Assembly: GCF_000718555.1 (NCBI RefSeq)
Contig: NZ_JOAN01000012.1
Coordinates: 62,001-126,000, forward strand
Length of the DNA: 64,000 nt
Source: Micromonospora chokoriensis
GTDB lineage: Bacteria > Actinomycetota > Actinomycetes > Mycobacteriales > Micromonosporaceae
Direction: 5' to 3'
Shown here: positions 6,804 through 15,244 of the stretch, in pieces
Layout of the letters: the number at the start of each line of letters is the position of its first letter
Position numbering within the stretch: the stretch's first letter is position 1
Notes under the pieces: generated by a model
Database searches by the model: none
Seen by the model: only the letters and a program-made list of their open reading frames with translations
What the model was told of the DNA's origin: nothing
Position numbers and translations under genes: made by a program

Positions 6804-9123
6804 CGGTCTCCTCTAGGGCATGCCGCAGCTGGCCGACGAACCGTTCACCGGCCGCGCTGAGCGACCGGCTGGCCAGCAGCGCGTCGACACCGTCCCGGGT
6901 CCACCCGAGGAAGTGGGCCGCGTGCGCCGACGCGTCCCCCGGGTCGGTGGCCGCCCGGGATTGCCAGACCTGGGTGACGGCGAGGTGGGCGTACACCCCC
7001 TGCAGCACGCCCTCCGGTGGCCGCGGGTCGGGGCGCCAGGGCACCCGGATCCGGGTGCTCTCGCCGGGTTCGACCAGGTCGTACAGGTCGAGCACCGCAC
7101 CCAGCTTCGCGTGCTGCCACTCGTGCACGAGCAGCACCGCCATCGTCTCCGGATCGGGATGCGGGGTGACGGCGACCGCGCCGAACGCGTGCCGGGCGGT
7201 CGCGCTGCGCAGAGGTCGCGCCGGGTCGGGCGCCAACGGCACGACGGCACGCAGACCGCCGTCGAGCGCCGCCGCGTGCGCCGGCACGTCCCGGTGCACG
7301 ACCTCCCAGGCCGCCGCCAGGGTACGCCCCAACGCCCGCGCCGCCGGGCCCTCCAGGCGGGACTCCACCGGCTGGCCGTAGCAGTCCCGGTACGGGTCGC
7401 CGTCCTCGAGGAGCACCCGGCCACCGGGCACCGCCACGTCGCGGGTCGGACGCCAGCTGGCCGACGGTGGCGCCAGCGGATCGAGGAGCACCGTCTGCTC
7501 GACCGACCCACCACGAACCTGCAGCTCACCGGGCCGGACGGTCACCTCGGCGCTCTCGGTGAGACCGGGCAGCACCAGGCTGCCGAGCGTGGGCAACGTG
7601 ATCGCGTCGGCCCGCACCGGGACGTGCAACGTGGCCGGCACGCCGGCCCGCAGCGCCGCAGCGGTGGCGATGGCCGGCAGCGGGTCGACCGCCGCGCTGA
7701 GGCCGGGCGGGGCCGACGAGTCGAGGCGATGCACCAGACCCGCTCGGACGAAGGGGTGCTCCAGGACCGCCCGGACCGCCTCCGGCGCAGCCCGGTCGAG
7801 GTGGACGAGCAGCTCCCAGGCGGCCGTGGTGCCGGACCTGTCCCGGCAGGCCGCCAGCAGCGCTCGGGTGATGGAGAGCTGGGTGGCGGCGAGCAACGCG
7901 AGCGTCGACGCCGACCCGTGCCCGGTCGCCAGGTCGTCAAGCAACTCGTCGACGGGCGAGGTGGCGGACCGGTCGGCCGGGGCGGGTGGGGTGGGCGGCG
8001 GGTAGGCGTCCACGGTGTCGATCAGGCGGAGCAGGTCGGGGCAGTACACCGAGGGGTTGTCGAAGCCGGAGCCGGTGCGCCAGCGGTGGGCGTACAGGCC
8101 GCCGCCACATCTGTCGACCACCGGGCAGGCCCGGCAGGTCGCGCAGAGCCCGTCCGCGCCGTCCTGCCGGATGGCGACCCCGGGGTGCCGCGCGGCCTCG
8201 TCCACCGAATTGTCGAACACGTCGAACCCGGTGTCGGCCGCGCCGTGGTACGCGGTCTTCAACGAGTCGACCTGCTCCCAACTGCCGTCCGCCTCGATCA
8301 CCAGCACGTCGGCCGGCGCGAGGCCGAACGCCTCGGTGCCGCCGCCACCGGGCCGCAGCGCCTCGAACATCCGGATCGACACCGGACGCCCGTCGTCCAC
8401 CCACCGCCGGTGCAGCCGCCCCAACCAGGTCGCGTACGGGGTGGGCTCGGAGCCGGGACGCAGCGGGGGGTGATCCCAGGTGGCGTGGGGCAGCAGCAGG
8501 TCGACCCGGGGCGGGCTCTCGGCCAGCAGCGCCTCGTAGACCCGGTCGGGATCGTTGCGCACGTCGATCGTGCAGAGGATGCCGGCGTAGCTGGCGCGGA
8601 ACTCCGGACGCCGGAGCAGGGCCAGCGCCCGCCGGACGTGGTCATGGCTGCTGCCGCCGTGAGCGAAGACCCGGTGCCGGTCGTTGGCGGCGCGGTCGCC
8701 GTCGAACGACACACCGACCTGTACGTCGTACTCGACGAACAGCCGGCACAGCTCCTCGTCGAGCAGCACGCCGTTGGTCTGCATCCGCAGGTCGAGCCGC
8801 GTCCACGGGGTGATCGCCGCGCGCAGCTCGGCCAGCAGCTCCCGCAGCCCGGCGGCGCCCAGCAACAGCGGCTCACCCCCGTGCAGCACCACGTGCACGA
8901 CCGGCAGCTCGTGCTCGCGGGCGTGCTCGGCGATGCGCCGTGCGGCGGACTGGGCCGTCGCCGCCGACATCCGCACCGGACGGCCACGCCAGGTCTGGTC
9001 GGCGTGCTGGTAGACGTAGCAGTGGTCGCAGCTGAGGTCGCACCGGCTGTGCACCTTCAGCACGAACTGACTGATCCGCCGGCAGGATCCGCCCATTGCG
9101 GGTGGACCGCACCGGCAGGCCAT
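6787..9123 (-). CDS. fxsB: FxsB: cyclophane-forming radical SAM/SPASM maturase with HExxH domain
   Basis: A 778-residue two-part enzyme. The radical SAM cluster motif is C28, C32, C35 (CDLSCDHCY), followed by VVLHGGEPLLLG. A SPASM cysteine-rich region lies around residues 330-370 (CATCRACPVVDRCGGG, then a later PSVYCPD). The C-terminal third carries HEWQH at 667-671, the HExxH module typically fused to or neighbouring FxsB. FxsB-type enzymes join an aromatic side chain to the beta carbon of the third residue of the FxS motif. The HExxH module may add a second modification; related HExxH proteins have been reported as 2-oxoglutarate-dependent peptide beta-hydroxylases. The ATG lies 3 bp after the fxsA stop with no strong ribosome site, so translation is probably coupled to the precursor; ATG 9096 is an alternative start. 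Confidence 0.93.
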   Translation of the reverse strand: MACRCGPPAMGGSCRRISQFVLKVHSRCDLSCDHCYVYQHADQTWRGRPVRMSAATAQSAARRIAEHAREHELPVVHVVLHGGEPLLLGAAGLRELLAELRAAITPWTRLDLRMQTNGVLLDEELCRLFVEYDVQVGVSFDGDRAANDRHRVFAHGGSSHDHVRRALALLRRPEFRASYAGILCTIDVRNDPDRVYEALLAESPPRVDLLLPHATWDHPPLRPGSEPTPYATWLGRLHRRWVDDGRPVSIRMFEALRPGGGGTEAFGLAPADVLVIEADGSWEQVDSLKTAYHGAADTGFDVFDNSVDEAARHPGVAIRQDGADGLCATCRACPVVDRCGGGLYAHRWRTGSGFDNPSVYCPDLLRLIDTVDAYPPPTPPAPADRSATSPVDELLDDLATGHGSASTLALLAATQLSITRALLAACRDRSGTTAAWELLVHLDRAAPEAVRAVLEHPFVRAGLVHRLDSSAPPGLSAAVDPLPAIATAAALRAGVPATLHVPVRADAITLPTLGSLVLPGLTESAEVTVRPGELQVRGGSVEQTVLLDPLAPPSASWRPTRDVAVPGGRVLLEDGDPYRDCYGQPVESRLEGPAARALGRTLAAAWEVVHRDVPAHAAALDGGLRAVVPLAPDPARPLRSATARHAFGAVAVTPHPDPETMAVLLVHEWQHAKLGAVLDLYDLVEPGESTRIRVPWRPDPRPPEGVLQGVYAHLAVTQVWQSRAATDPGDASAHAAHFLGWTRDGVDALLASRSLSAAGERFVGQLRHALEETVVGSR

Positions 9124-9126
9124 CGC

Positions 9127-9315
9127 TCAGATGGACGAGTTGAAGGCGGCGACGGCAACGCTTCCGGACGGCACGGCGGCGTTCGTGACGACGCGCCTGC
9201 GCACCGCCTCGATCAAATCGGCGTGCTCGACGCCGATCCGTTCCAGCGGCGTGTGCAGGCTACGCGTGAGATCGTCGAGGTCGGGACGGGATGGTCGGGC
9301 GGGGGCATGGTCCAC
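9127..9315 (-). CDS. fxsA: FxsA precursor peptide (FxSxx-COOH)
   Basis: A 62-residue precursor whose last five residues are FNSSI, an exact fit to the FxSxx-COOH signature that names this RiPP class. A helical leader (DLDDLTRSLHTPLERIGVE, then HADLIEAVRRRV) is followed by a small-residue core ending AVAAFNSSI. The expected modification is a three-residue cyclophane on F-N-S. The GTG start at 9315 is chosen because GGAGA lies 6 bases upstream and the length suits the family. It is the first gene of the operon, directly before fxsB. The peptide has no signal sequence; its target and final form are unknown. Confidence 0.9.
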   Translation of the reverse strand: MDHAPARPSRPDLDDLTRSLHTPLERIGVEHADLIEAVRRRVVTNAAVPSGSVAVAAFNSSI

Positions 9316-9377
9316 AATGAGTCTCCGGGGGCCCGGGGCGCTGGGAGCGCGAGCGGCGGCTGTGGCTCGAACGGCTC

Positions 9378-9418
9378 TGGTCCGTGACCAGGATAGACAA
9401 CTATCGACCAACTGTCAC
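9378..9418 (-). promoter_or_regulatory. fxs operon promoter with two palindromic operator candidates
   Basis: On the minus strand, GTGACA (9413-9418) and TATCCT (9390-9395) are separated by 17 bp, a good primary-sigma promoter about 75 bp before fxsA. Two inverted repeats overlap it: GATAG-ACAA-CTATC (9392-9405), in the spacer and into the -10 box, and TGGTC-CGT-GACCA (9378-9390), at the expected start of transcription. Both are placed where a repressor would block RNA polymerase. No fxs gene here has an obvious helix-turn-helix, so the regulator would be encoded elsewhere. Confidence 0.55.
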
Positions 9419-9477
9419 CGTCGGTGCAGCCGCCGGCACGGCGGGTGGCAAGCCGCGGTCGACGAGAAGGAGCGGAT

Positions 9478-9714
9478 ATGTGCCGGAGCATCAAGACCCT
9501 GCGTGAGCCGTACACCCCGCAGGTGACCGACGCGGACGTCGAGGCGGCGGCGTTGCAGTACGTCCGGAAGATCTCTGGCTTCCGGGCGCCCGCCGCGCAC
9601 AACGCCGCCGCGTTCGACGCCGCAGTCGCGGCCGTGGCCGAGGCGACGCGCACCCTGCTCGACCAACTTGTGGTACGGGGCACCGGAGCGGGCACCCCGA
9701 CCGACCGGGCCTGA
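9478..9714 (+). CDS. DUF2277 family protein
   Basis: A 78-residue protein beginning MCRSIKTLREPY, the hallmark N-terminus of DUF2277, a small actinobacterial family of unknown function. An AAGGAG site lies just upstream of the ATG at 9478. It is divergent from fxsA across a 162-bp gap and convergent with the next gene. The early CRSI cysteine is family-conserved, but no activity is established. Its place next to the fxs promoter is probably incidental. Confidence 0.85.
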   Translation: MCRSIKTLREPYTPQVTDADVEAAALQYVRKISGFRAPAAHNAAAFDAAVAAVAEATRTLLDQLVVRGTGAGTPTDRA

Positions 9715-9734
9715 CCCTGCGAAGGGGTCAGGCC
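9708..9734. terminator. Bidirectional hairpin built from two stop codons
   Basis: Perfect 10-bp arms GGCCTGACCC and GGGTCAGGCC flank a 7-nt loop. The TGA of the DUF2277 gene (9712-9714) and the TGA of the minus-strand neighbour (9728-9730) both lie inside the stem, so two genes only 13 bp apart share one symmetrical terminator. Confidence 0.7.
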
Positions 9735-10207
9735 GCGGCGAGCGCTGGGGCGACCGTGTCCGGCGCCCAACGCGATCGGTGGCACTGCGACCAGCCCCGA
9801 CAACCCGGGTCGCCCAGCGAGCAGAGCCGCAGTTTGCTGAGCACCTCACCGTCGTCGGTGTCCCGCACGTCGAAGTGCACCGGCCGGACCGTGCCGTCCG
9901 GTGCGACGAGCAGGTGCCGGCCCGCGTCGAGCGTGTCGTCGCGCAACAGGCAGTTGCGGCCCAGCAATCGGGCCAGCGCGGCGATGCTCGGGTGCTCGGA
10001 GAGCTGCTCGGGCACCCCATAGCAGTCGATCACCGTCGAGAACTCGCCCGGCGCCTGCCAGACGTCACACACCACCGCGCACGCCGGCAGCCGCGCCGGG
10101 TCGGCCGCCGCCAACGGCATCACCACCCGACCAAGCGCCTCGGCCAGCGCCGGGTAGACCTCCACGGGTCGAGCCCCGTCGATTCTCCAGTTCCACAGCT
10201 CGGTCAT
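9728..10207 (-). CDS. Hypothetical protein, 159 residues
   Basis: A soluble protein starting MTELWNWRIDGARPVEVYPALAEALG, with the ATG at 10207 behind a GAGGAGG site. Cysteines cluster near the C-terminus (LRLCSLGDPGCRGWSQC). No family is recognised. There is no signal peptide or membrane segment. It converges on the DUF2277 gene and lies 239 bp downstream of selD on the same strand. Confidence 0.65.
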   Translation of the reverse strand: MTELWNWRIDGARPVEVYPALAEALGRVVMPLAAADPARLPACAVVCDVWQAPGEFSTVIDCYGVPEQLSEHPSIAALARLLGRNCLLRDDTLDAGRHLLVAPDGTVRPVHFDVRDTDDGEVLSKLRLCSLGDPGCRGWSQCHRSRWAPDTVAPALAAA

Positions 10208-10446
10208 TCCGCCTCCTCGCTGCGTTCGTCCCCACCGGCCTCCGGATCGGGCCTTACACACGATGGTGGGGGGCATTTGACCCCAGCCGGGGGCAAGTTA
10301 CCGGTCTGTGACCATTCCGGGCAAAATTTCCCTGAGCGGCATTGCTCGGAGTAGCGGGAAGGTGACAGTTTATCGGGTATGGTGCGCCATCCGCACCACC
10401 GCCACCGCGTGTCCTTCCGCAGGTGCGACCGCCCTCAGCCGGTCGG

Positions 10447-11436
10447 TCAGCGCAGCACGACCCGGTGCTCCCCACGGGGCAACAGCTCGCCCACCACCGG
10501 AGCGCCGGGCACCTCACCGGCGACCAACAGGCCACCGGAAGTCTGCGCGTCGGCGAGCAGCAGCCGCTCCGACTCGTCCGCCGCGCCGAAGTCGGTCCAC
10601 GGGGTCACCCAGTCCAGGTTGCGCCGGCTGCCGCCACTGACGAACCCGTCCCGCAGCGCCTCGCGCGCACCGGCCAGGTAGGGCACCCGGGCGGTGTCGA
10701 TGGCCACCGTGAGCTGGCTGGCCCGGGCCAGCTTCGAGGCGTGCCCGAGCAGCCCGAACCCGGTCACGTCGGTGCCGCAGCGGATGCCCGCGGCCACCGC
10801 CGCGCGGGCCGCGTCCCGATTGAGAGCGCTCATCGTGGCCACCGCCTCCGGGAAGCTCTCACCGGTGGCCTTGTGCCGGGTGTTCAGCACACCCACCCCG
10901 AGCGGCTTGGTCAGCGACAACGGCAGCCCGGCCCGCCCGGCGTCGAGAGTGATCAACTCTTCCGGTCGAACCGTGCCGGTGACCGCGAGGCCGTACTTCG
11001 GGCCGTCGTCGTCCACGCTGTGCCCGCCAGCCAGGTGACAGCCGGCCTCCCGTGCCACGTCCTGGCCACCGCGCAGCACCTCACGGGCCAACTCCAGCGG
11101 AAGCACATCGCGCGGCCAACAGAGCAGGTTGAGCGCCACCAGCGGGATGCCGCCCATCGCGTACACGTCGGAGAGCGCGTTGGCCGCGGCGATCCGACCC
11201 CAGTCGTACGCGTCGTCGACCACCGGAGTGAAGAAGTCGGCGGTGCTGACCAGGCCGGTCCGCTCGTCCAGGCGCACCACCGCCGCGTCGTCGCCGTGAT
11301 CCAACCCGACCAGCAGCTCCGCGGTGCCGGTCGCCGGCCCGAGACCAGCCACCATGATCTCCAGCTCACCTGGCGGGATCTTGCAGGCGCAGCCACCACC
11401 GCGGGCGTATTTGGTCAGCCGTACCGGTTCGGTCAT
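10447..11436 (-). CDS. selD: Selenide, water dikinase (cysteine form)
   Basis: A 329-residue SelD, which makes selenophosphate from selenide and ATP for selenocysteine or selenouridine formation. The N-terminal GGGCACKIPP segment holds the catalytic cysteine where some homologues have selenocysteine, followed by its lysine. Later motifs include GDDAAV, TADFFTPVVDD, NALSDVYAMGG and GGHSVDD. The ATG at 11436 gives the usual short N-terminus; the frame is open further upstream but loses similarity. No selA, selB or tRNA-Sec is seen in the window. Divergent from gluA. Confidence 0.92.
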   Translation of the reverse strand: MTEPVRLTKYARGGGCACKIPPGELEIMVAGLGPATGTAELLVGLDHGDDAAVVRLDERTGLVSTADFFTPVVDDAYDWGRIAAANALSDVYAMGGIPLVALNLLCWPRDVLPLELAREVLRGGQDVAREAGCHLAGGHSVDDDGPKYGLAVTGTVRPEELITLDAGRAGLPLSLTKPLGVGVLNTRHKATGESFPEAVATMSALNRDAARAAVAAGIRCGTDVTGFGLLGHASKLARASQLTVAIDTARVPYLAGAREALRDGFVSGGSRRNLDWVTPWTDFGAADESERLLLADAQTSGGLLVAGEVPGAPVVGELLPRGEHRVVLR

Positions 11437-11551
11437 CCACCCATGATCTCGGCAACGTGCCTCGATCGCCACCGTTGCGACTCGTACGGTGACCGGAATC
11501 GGACCCGCCACGACGATCGTGACCGGTGTTACCGCTCCGTGACCCGCTGAA

Positions 11552-11582
11552 TTGCATTCCGCCACATCAGGCGACCTACAGT
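11552..11582 (+). promoter_or_regulatory. Possible gluABCD promoter
   Basis: TTGCAT (11552-11557) and TACAGT (11577-11582) are separated by 19 bp, longer than optimal. The -10 fits the TAnnnT pattern of actinobacterial primary promoters and lies about 58 bp before the chosen gluA start. The support is motif position only. Confidence 0.3.
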
Positions 11583-11640
11583 GGCCGAACCGGGGGTCAA
11601 CCGACCCCGATCCGGGAGACGACAGGGGACGGTGGACGAC

Positions 11641-12387
<747 letters not shown>

Positions 12388-12444
12388 GCGTCCGTAGTGG
12401 AGCGTGCCGCACCTCGGTGGGCTCCGTTGAAGAAGGAGAAGAGT

Positions 12445-13380
12445 ATGCGTATCAAGCGCGTGGCGGCGGTCGCCATGATGGCTTCCCTCGCCCTGTCGGC
12501 TGCGGCCTGTGGCAAGGAGGGTGAGCCGACCCCGAGCGCGGGCGGTAGCGCCTCCGGTGGCGCCCAGTCCGACACCTGCAAGAGCTCCGGCGCGACCTTC
12601 ACCCCCAAGACGGACGCGGCCGTTGCTGGCAGCCCGGCCTTCGAGAAGATCAAGGCGGCCGGCAAGGTCTCCATCGGCGTCAAGTTCGACCAGCCGAACC
12701 TCGGCTACAAGGACGCCCAGGGCAAGCGGTGCGGCTTCGACATCGAGATCGCCCAGTACGTGGCGAGCACGCTCGGCATCGACCCGGCGAAGATCGAGTA
12801 CAAGGAGATCGCCTCCGCCAACCGGGAGACCGCGATCAAGGGTGGTGAGGTCGACTACTACGTCGGCACCTACTCGATCACCGACAAGCGCAAGAACGAC
12901 ATCTCCTTCGCCGGCCCGTACTTCGTGGCCGGCCAGGACCTGCTGGTCCGCAAGGACGAGACGTCGATCACCGGCAAGGACACCATCAAGGGCAAGAAGG
13001 TCTGCTCGGCCACCGGCTCGACCCCGATCCAGAAGGTCCGCGACGAGGGTCTGACCGAGCCGAACAACATCGTCGAGTTCAAGACCTACTCGGAGTGCGT
13101 CTCGCAGCTGCTCGACAAGAAGGTCGACGCCGTCACCACCGACGACGCCATCCTCAAGGGCTACGCCGCGCAGAGCCCGACCGAGCTTAAGGTGGTCGGC
13201 CAGCCGTTCAGCACCGAGAAGTACGGCATCGGCCTGCCGAAGGACGACAAGGCGCTGCGCGACTACATCAACAACCAGATCGAGGCGTCGTTCAGCAACG
13301 GCACCTGGCAGAAGATCTACGACGGCACGCTCGGTCTGTCCGGCTCGGCGGGCACCCCACCCACCCTCGAGCGGTACTGA
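12445..13380 (+). CDS. gluB: Glutamate-type ABC transporter substrate-binding lipoprotein
   Basis: A 311-residue exported protein. A lipoprotein signal ends at C22 (ALSAAAC), followed by a Gly/Ser/Pro linker and then a type-3 periplasmic-binding fold (SIGVKFDQPNLGY, GFDIEIAQYVA, EIASANRETAIKGGEVDYYVG). It is expected to be tethered to the outer face of the membrane and to hand its substrate to GluC and GluD. AAGGAG precedes the ATG at 12445. The substrate is inferred from family resemblance to actinobacterial GluB. Confidence 0.92.
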   Translation: MRIKRVAAVAMMASLALSAAACGKEGEPTPSAGGSASGGAQSDTCKSSGATFTPKTDAAVAGSPAFEKIKAAGKVSIGVKFDQPNLGYKDAQGKRCGFDIEIAQYVASTLGIDPAKIEYKEIASANRETAIKGGEVDYYVGTYSITDKRKNDISFAGPYFVAGQDLLVRKDETSITGKDTIKGKKVCSATGSTPIQKVRDEGLTEPNNIVEFKTYSECVSQLLDKKVDAVTTDDAILKGYAAQSPTELKVVGQPFSTEKYGIGLPKDDKALRDYINNQIEASFSNGTWQKIYDGTLGLSGSAGTPPTLERY

Positions 13381-13459
13381 CCGACTGGTTCGACACGAGT
13401 TGTGGCGCCGGGCGGGGCTCGTCCCCGTCCGGCGCCCGTCCGAGGACTGAGAGCGAGGC

Positions 13460-14116
13460 ATGGGCGAGTTCTTCCGCGTACTGACGGACAACGGGCAACT
13501 GTTCGTTGACGGGTTCACCAACACCGTCAAACTTTTCCTGATCGCCGCGGTCGGCAGCCTCGTCCTCGGCACGCTGCTTGGCGCGATGCGGGTCTCCCCC
13601 GTACCAGCGCTGCGGGCATTCGGCGCCACGTACGTCAATTTGGTGCGCAACACCCCTCTGACGTTGGTCTTCGCGTTCCTCGTGTTCGCGGTGCCGAAGC
13701 TCGACGTCAACATCGACTACGACGACAGCGCCGCCGTCGCGCTGACCGTCTACACCTCCGCCTTCGTGTGCGAGGTGATCCGCTCCGGCGTGAACACCGT
13801 CGCCGCCGGGCAGGCCGAGGCGGCCCGCGCGCTGGGCATGACCTTCGGCCAGGTGCTCACCCTCATCGTGCTGCCACAGGCGCTGCGGGCGATGGTCCCG
13901 CCGATGATGAGCGTGTTCATCGCGATGCTGAAGAACACCACAATCGCCGCCGGTTTCTCGGTGCTGGAAGCTGGCGCGATCCCCGCGTACATGGCCGAGC
14001 GGGGCGAGCCACAGTTCGCCGTCCTGCTCTGGATCACCATCGGATTCCTGATCTTGATCCTGCCGCTGGTGGCGTTGCAGCGGATCCTGGAGCGCAAGTG
14101 GAGGGTCGCCCGATGA
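13460..14116 (+). CDS. gluC: Glutamate-type ABC transporter permease
   Basis: A 218-residue inner-membrane permease of the His/Glu/Gln/Arg/opine type, with membrane segments near residues 20-42, 65-85 and 185-208. The EAA-like cytoplasmic loop GQAEAARALGMTFGQVLTLIVLPQALR contacts the ATPase. A GAGAGCGAGG stretch precedes the ATG. The stop codon overlaps the ATG of the first repeat-encoded mini-frame (ATGA at 14113-14116), which separates it from gluD. Confidence 0.92.
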   Translation: MGEFFRVLTDNGQLFVDGFTNTVKLFLIAAVGSLVLGTLLGAMRVSPVPALRAFGATYVNLVRNTPLTLVFAFLVFAVPKLDVNIDYDDSAAVALTVYTSAFVCEVIRSGVNTVAAGQAEAARALGMTFGQVLTLIVLPQALRAMVPPMMSVFIAMLKNTTIAAGFSVLEAGAIPAYMAERGEPQFAVLLWITIGFLILILPLVALQRILERKWRVAR

Positions 14117-14275
14117 ACGAGCTGGCGAGCCCGACGGCCGTGAGCGGAAGGTGGCTGCGGTGAGCGCGAGGAGTGAGCTTGCGAGCCCCGCAGTCGCGAA
14201 CGGAAGGTGGCTGCGGTGAGCGCGAGGAGTGAGCTTGCGAGCCCCGCAGTCGCGAACGGAAGGTGGCTGAGTTGA
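14113..14275 (+). repeat. Tandem translational-relay repeat, three overlapping mini-ORFs between gluC and gluD
   Basis: Two copies of a 56-bp unit (14160-14215 and 14216-14271) follow a diverged, shorter first copy. Each copy is an open frame: 14113-14163 (16 residues), 14160-14219 and 14216-14275 (19 residues each, VSARSELASPAVANGRWLR in the middle copy). The first starts on the gluC stop (ATGA), each later one starts on the previous stop (GTGA), and the last stops on the TTG of gluD (TTGA). Each unit ends with GGAAGG about 8 bases before the next start. Single copies of the same repeat occur at 28476-28535 and 33264-33326. The relay role is inferred; the overlaps are seen directly. Confidence 0.8.
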
Positions 14276-15144
14276 GCCAGGCGTCGATCCTCTACGACCT
14301 GCCCGGGCCCCGCGCCAAGCGGCGCAACGCGATCCTGGGCGTCGTCTCCACCGCCGGCATCATCGCCCTGCTCGCCTACATCGGCTACAAGTTCGCCGAC
14401 ACCGGCCAGTTCGAGGCCCGCAGGTGGGAGCAGTTCCAGTACGCCTCGGTGCAGCGTGAACTGCTCGCCGGCCTCGGGGCGACACTGAAGGCGGCCGCCA
14501 TCGCCGCGGTCCTGGCGCTGCTCTTCGGTGCGGTCTTCGCCAGTGGCCGGCTGAGCGACAAATGGATCCTGCGTACCCCGGCTACCTTCGTGGTGGAGCT
14601 GTTCCGGGCGATCCCGCTCCTGATCCTGATCTTCTTCGGCTACTACGTGCCGTTGCAGTACGGCTGGTCGATCGACAAGCTGTGGGCGCTGGTCATCGGG
14701 CTGATGCTCTACAACGGCTCGGTGCTCGCGGAGATCTTCCGGGCTGGCATCAACGCGGTGCCGTACGGGCAGACCGAGGGCGCCTACGCGATCGGCATGC
14801 GCAAGAACCAGGTGCTGCGACTGATCCTGCTGCCGCAGGCCGTCCGGTCGATGCTCCCGGCGATCGTCAGTCAGCTCGTCGTGCTGCTCAAGGACACCGC
14901 GCTGGGTTTCATCATCACGTACCCAGAACTGCTCTTCGTGGGTAAGCAAATCGGTGGCCGGTTACCGTTCGGGCTGCCGTACGTGCCGACCTACTTGATC
15001 GTGGGGGCGATCTACATCGCCATCTGCGGTGCGCTGTCGATCCTGGCGTGGTGGCTGCAGAAGCGGATGGGTCGCAGCCGTCGGACGGCCGCAAAGGTGT
15101 TGCCCTCCCAGGATGTCGGCGACGCCGCCGGCCGGATGATCTGA
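14272..15144 (+). CDS. gluD: Glutamate-type ABC transporter permease
   Basis: A 290-residue permease with membrane segments near residues 25-43, 78-98, 115-140 and 235-260, and the EAA loop GQTEGAYAIGMRKNQVLRLILLPQAVR. TTG at 14272 is chosen because it overlaps the last relay stop (TTGA) and has GGAAGG eight bases upstream; GTG at 14263 is an in-frame alternative, but it overlaps that ribosome site. It pairs with GluC to form the membrane channel. It is followed by a perfect terminator hairpin. Confidence 0.88.
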   Translation: MSQASILYDLPGPRAKRRNAILGVVSTAGIIALLAYIGYKFADTGQFEARRWEQFQYASVQRELLAGLGATLKAAAIAAVLALLFGAVFASGRLSDKWILRTPATFVVELFRAIPLLILIFFGYYVPLQYGWSIDKLWALVIGLMLYNGSVLAEIFRAGINAVPYGQTEGAYAIGMRKNQVLRLILLPQAVRSMLPAIVSQLVVLLKDTALGFIITYPELLFVGKQIGGRLPFGLPYVPTYLIVGAIYIAICGALSILAWWLQKRMGRSRRTAAKVLPSQDVGDAAGRMI

Positions 15145-15181
15145 CCGGGCCGGACGGCGCCTGATCGACTCGATTTACTTG

Positions 15182-15218
15182 ATATCGGGGTGTCCCCTCC
15201 TTGGGGACACCCCGATAT
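15182..15218. terminator. Perfect bidirectional terminator hairpin
   Basis: Sixteen-bp perfect arms (ATATCGGGGTGTCCCC and its complement) flank a 5-nt loop TCCTT. The AT at the ends gives short A/T tails on both strands. It lies between convergent gluD and rny. Confidence 0.9.
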
Positions 15219-15244
15219 TGCTGAGCGCGTGGTGATCGGGCCGG

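Noticed and set aside
10208-10446. tRNA-Sec or a selenium-related RNA downstream of selD
   Set aside because: No 90-nt cloverleaf with a TCA anticodon or a CCA-matching acceptor could be drawn on either strand.
11380-11400. Selenocysteine codon in selD
   Set aside because: The catalytic position is an ordinary cysteine codon (GGGCACK) and there is no in-frame TGA.
14160-14271. CRISPR array
   Set aside because: The units are directly adjacent without spacers, and no cas genes are present.
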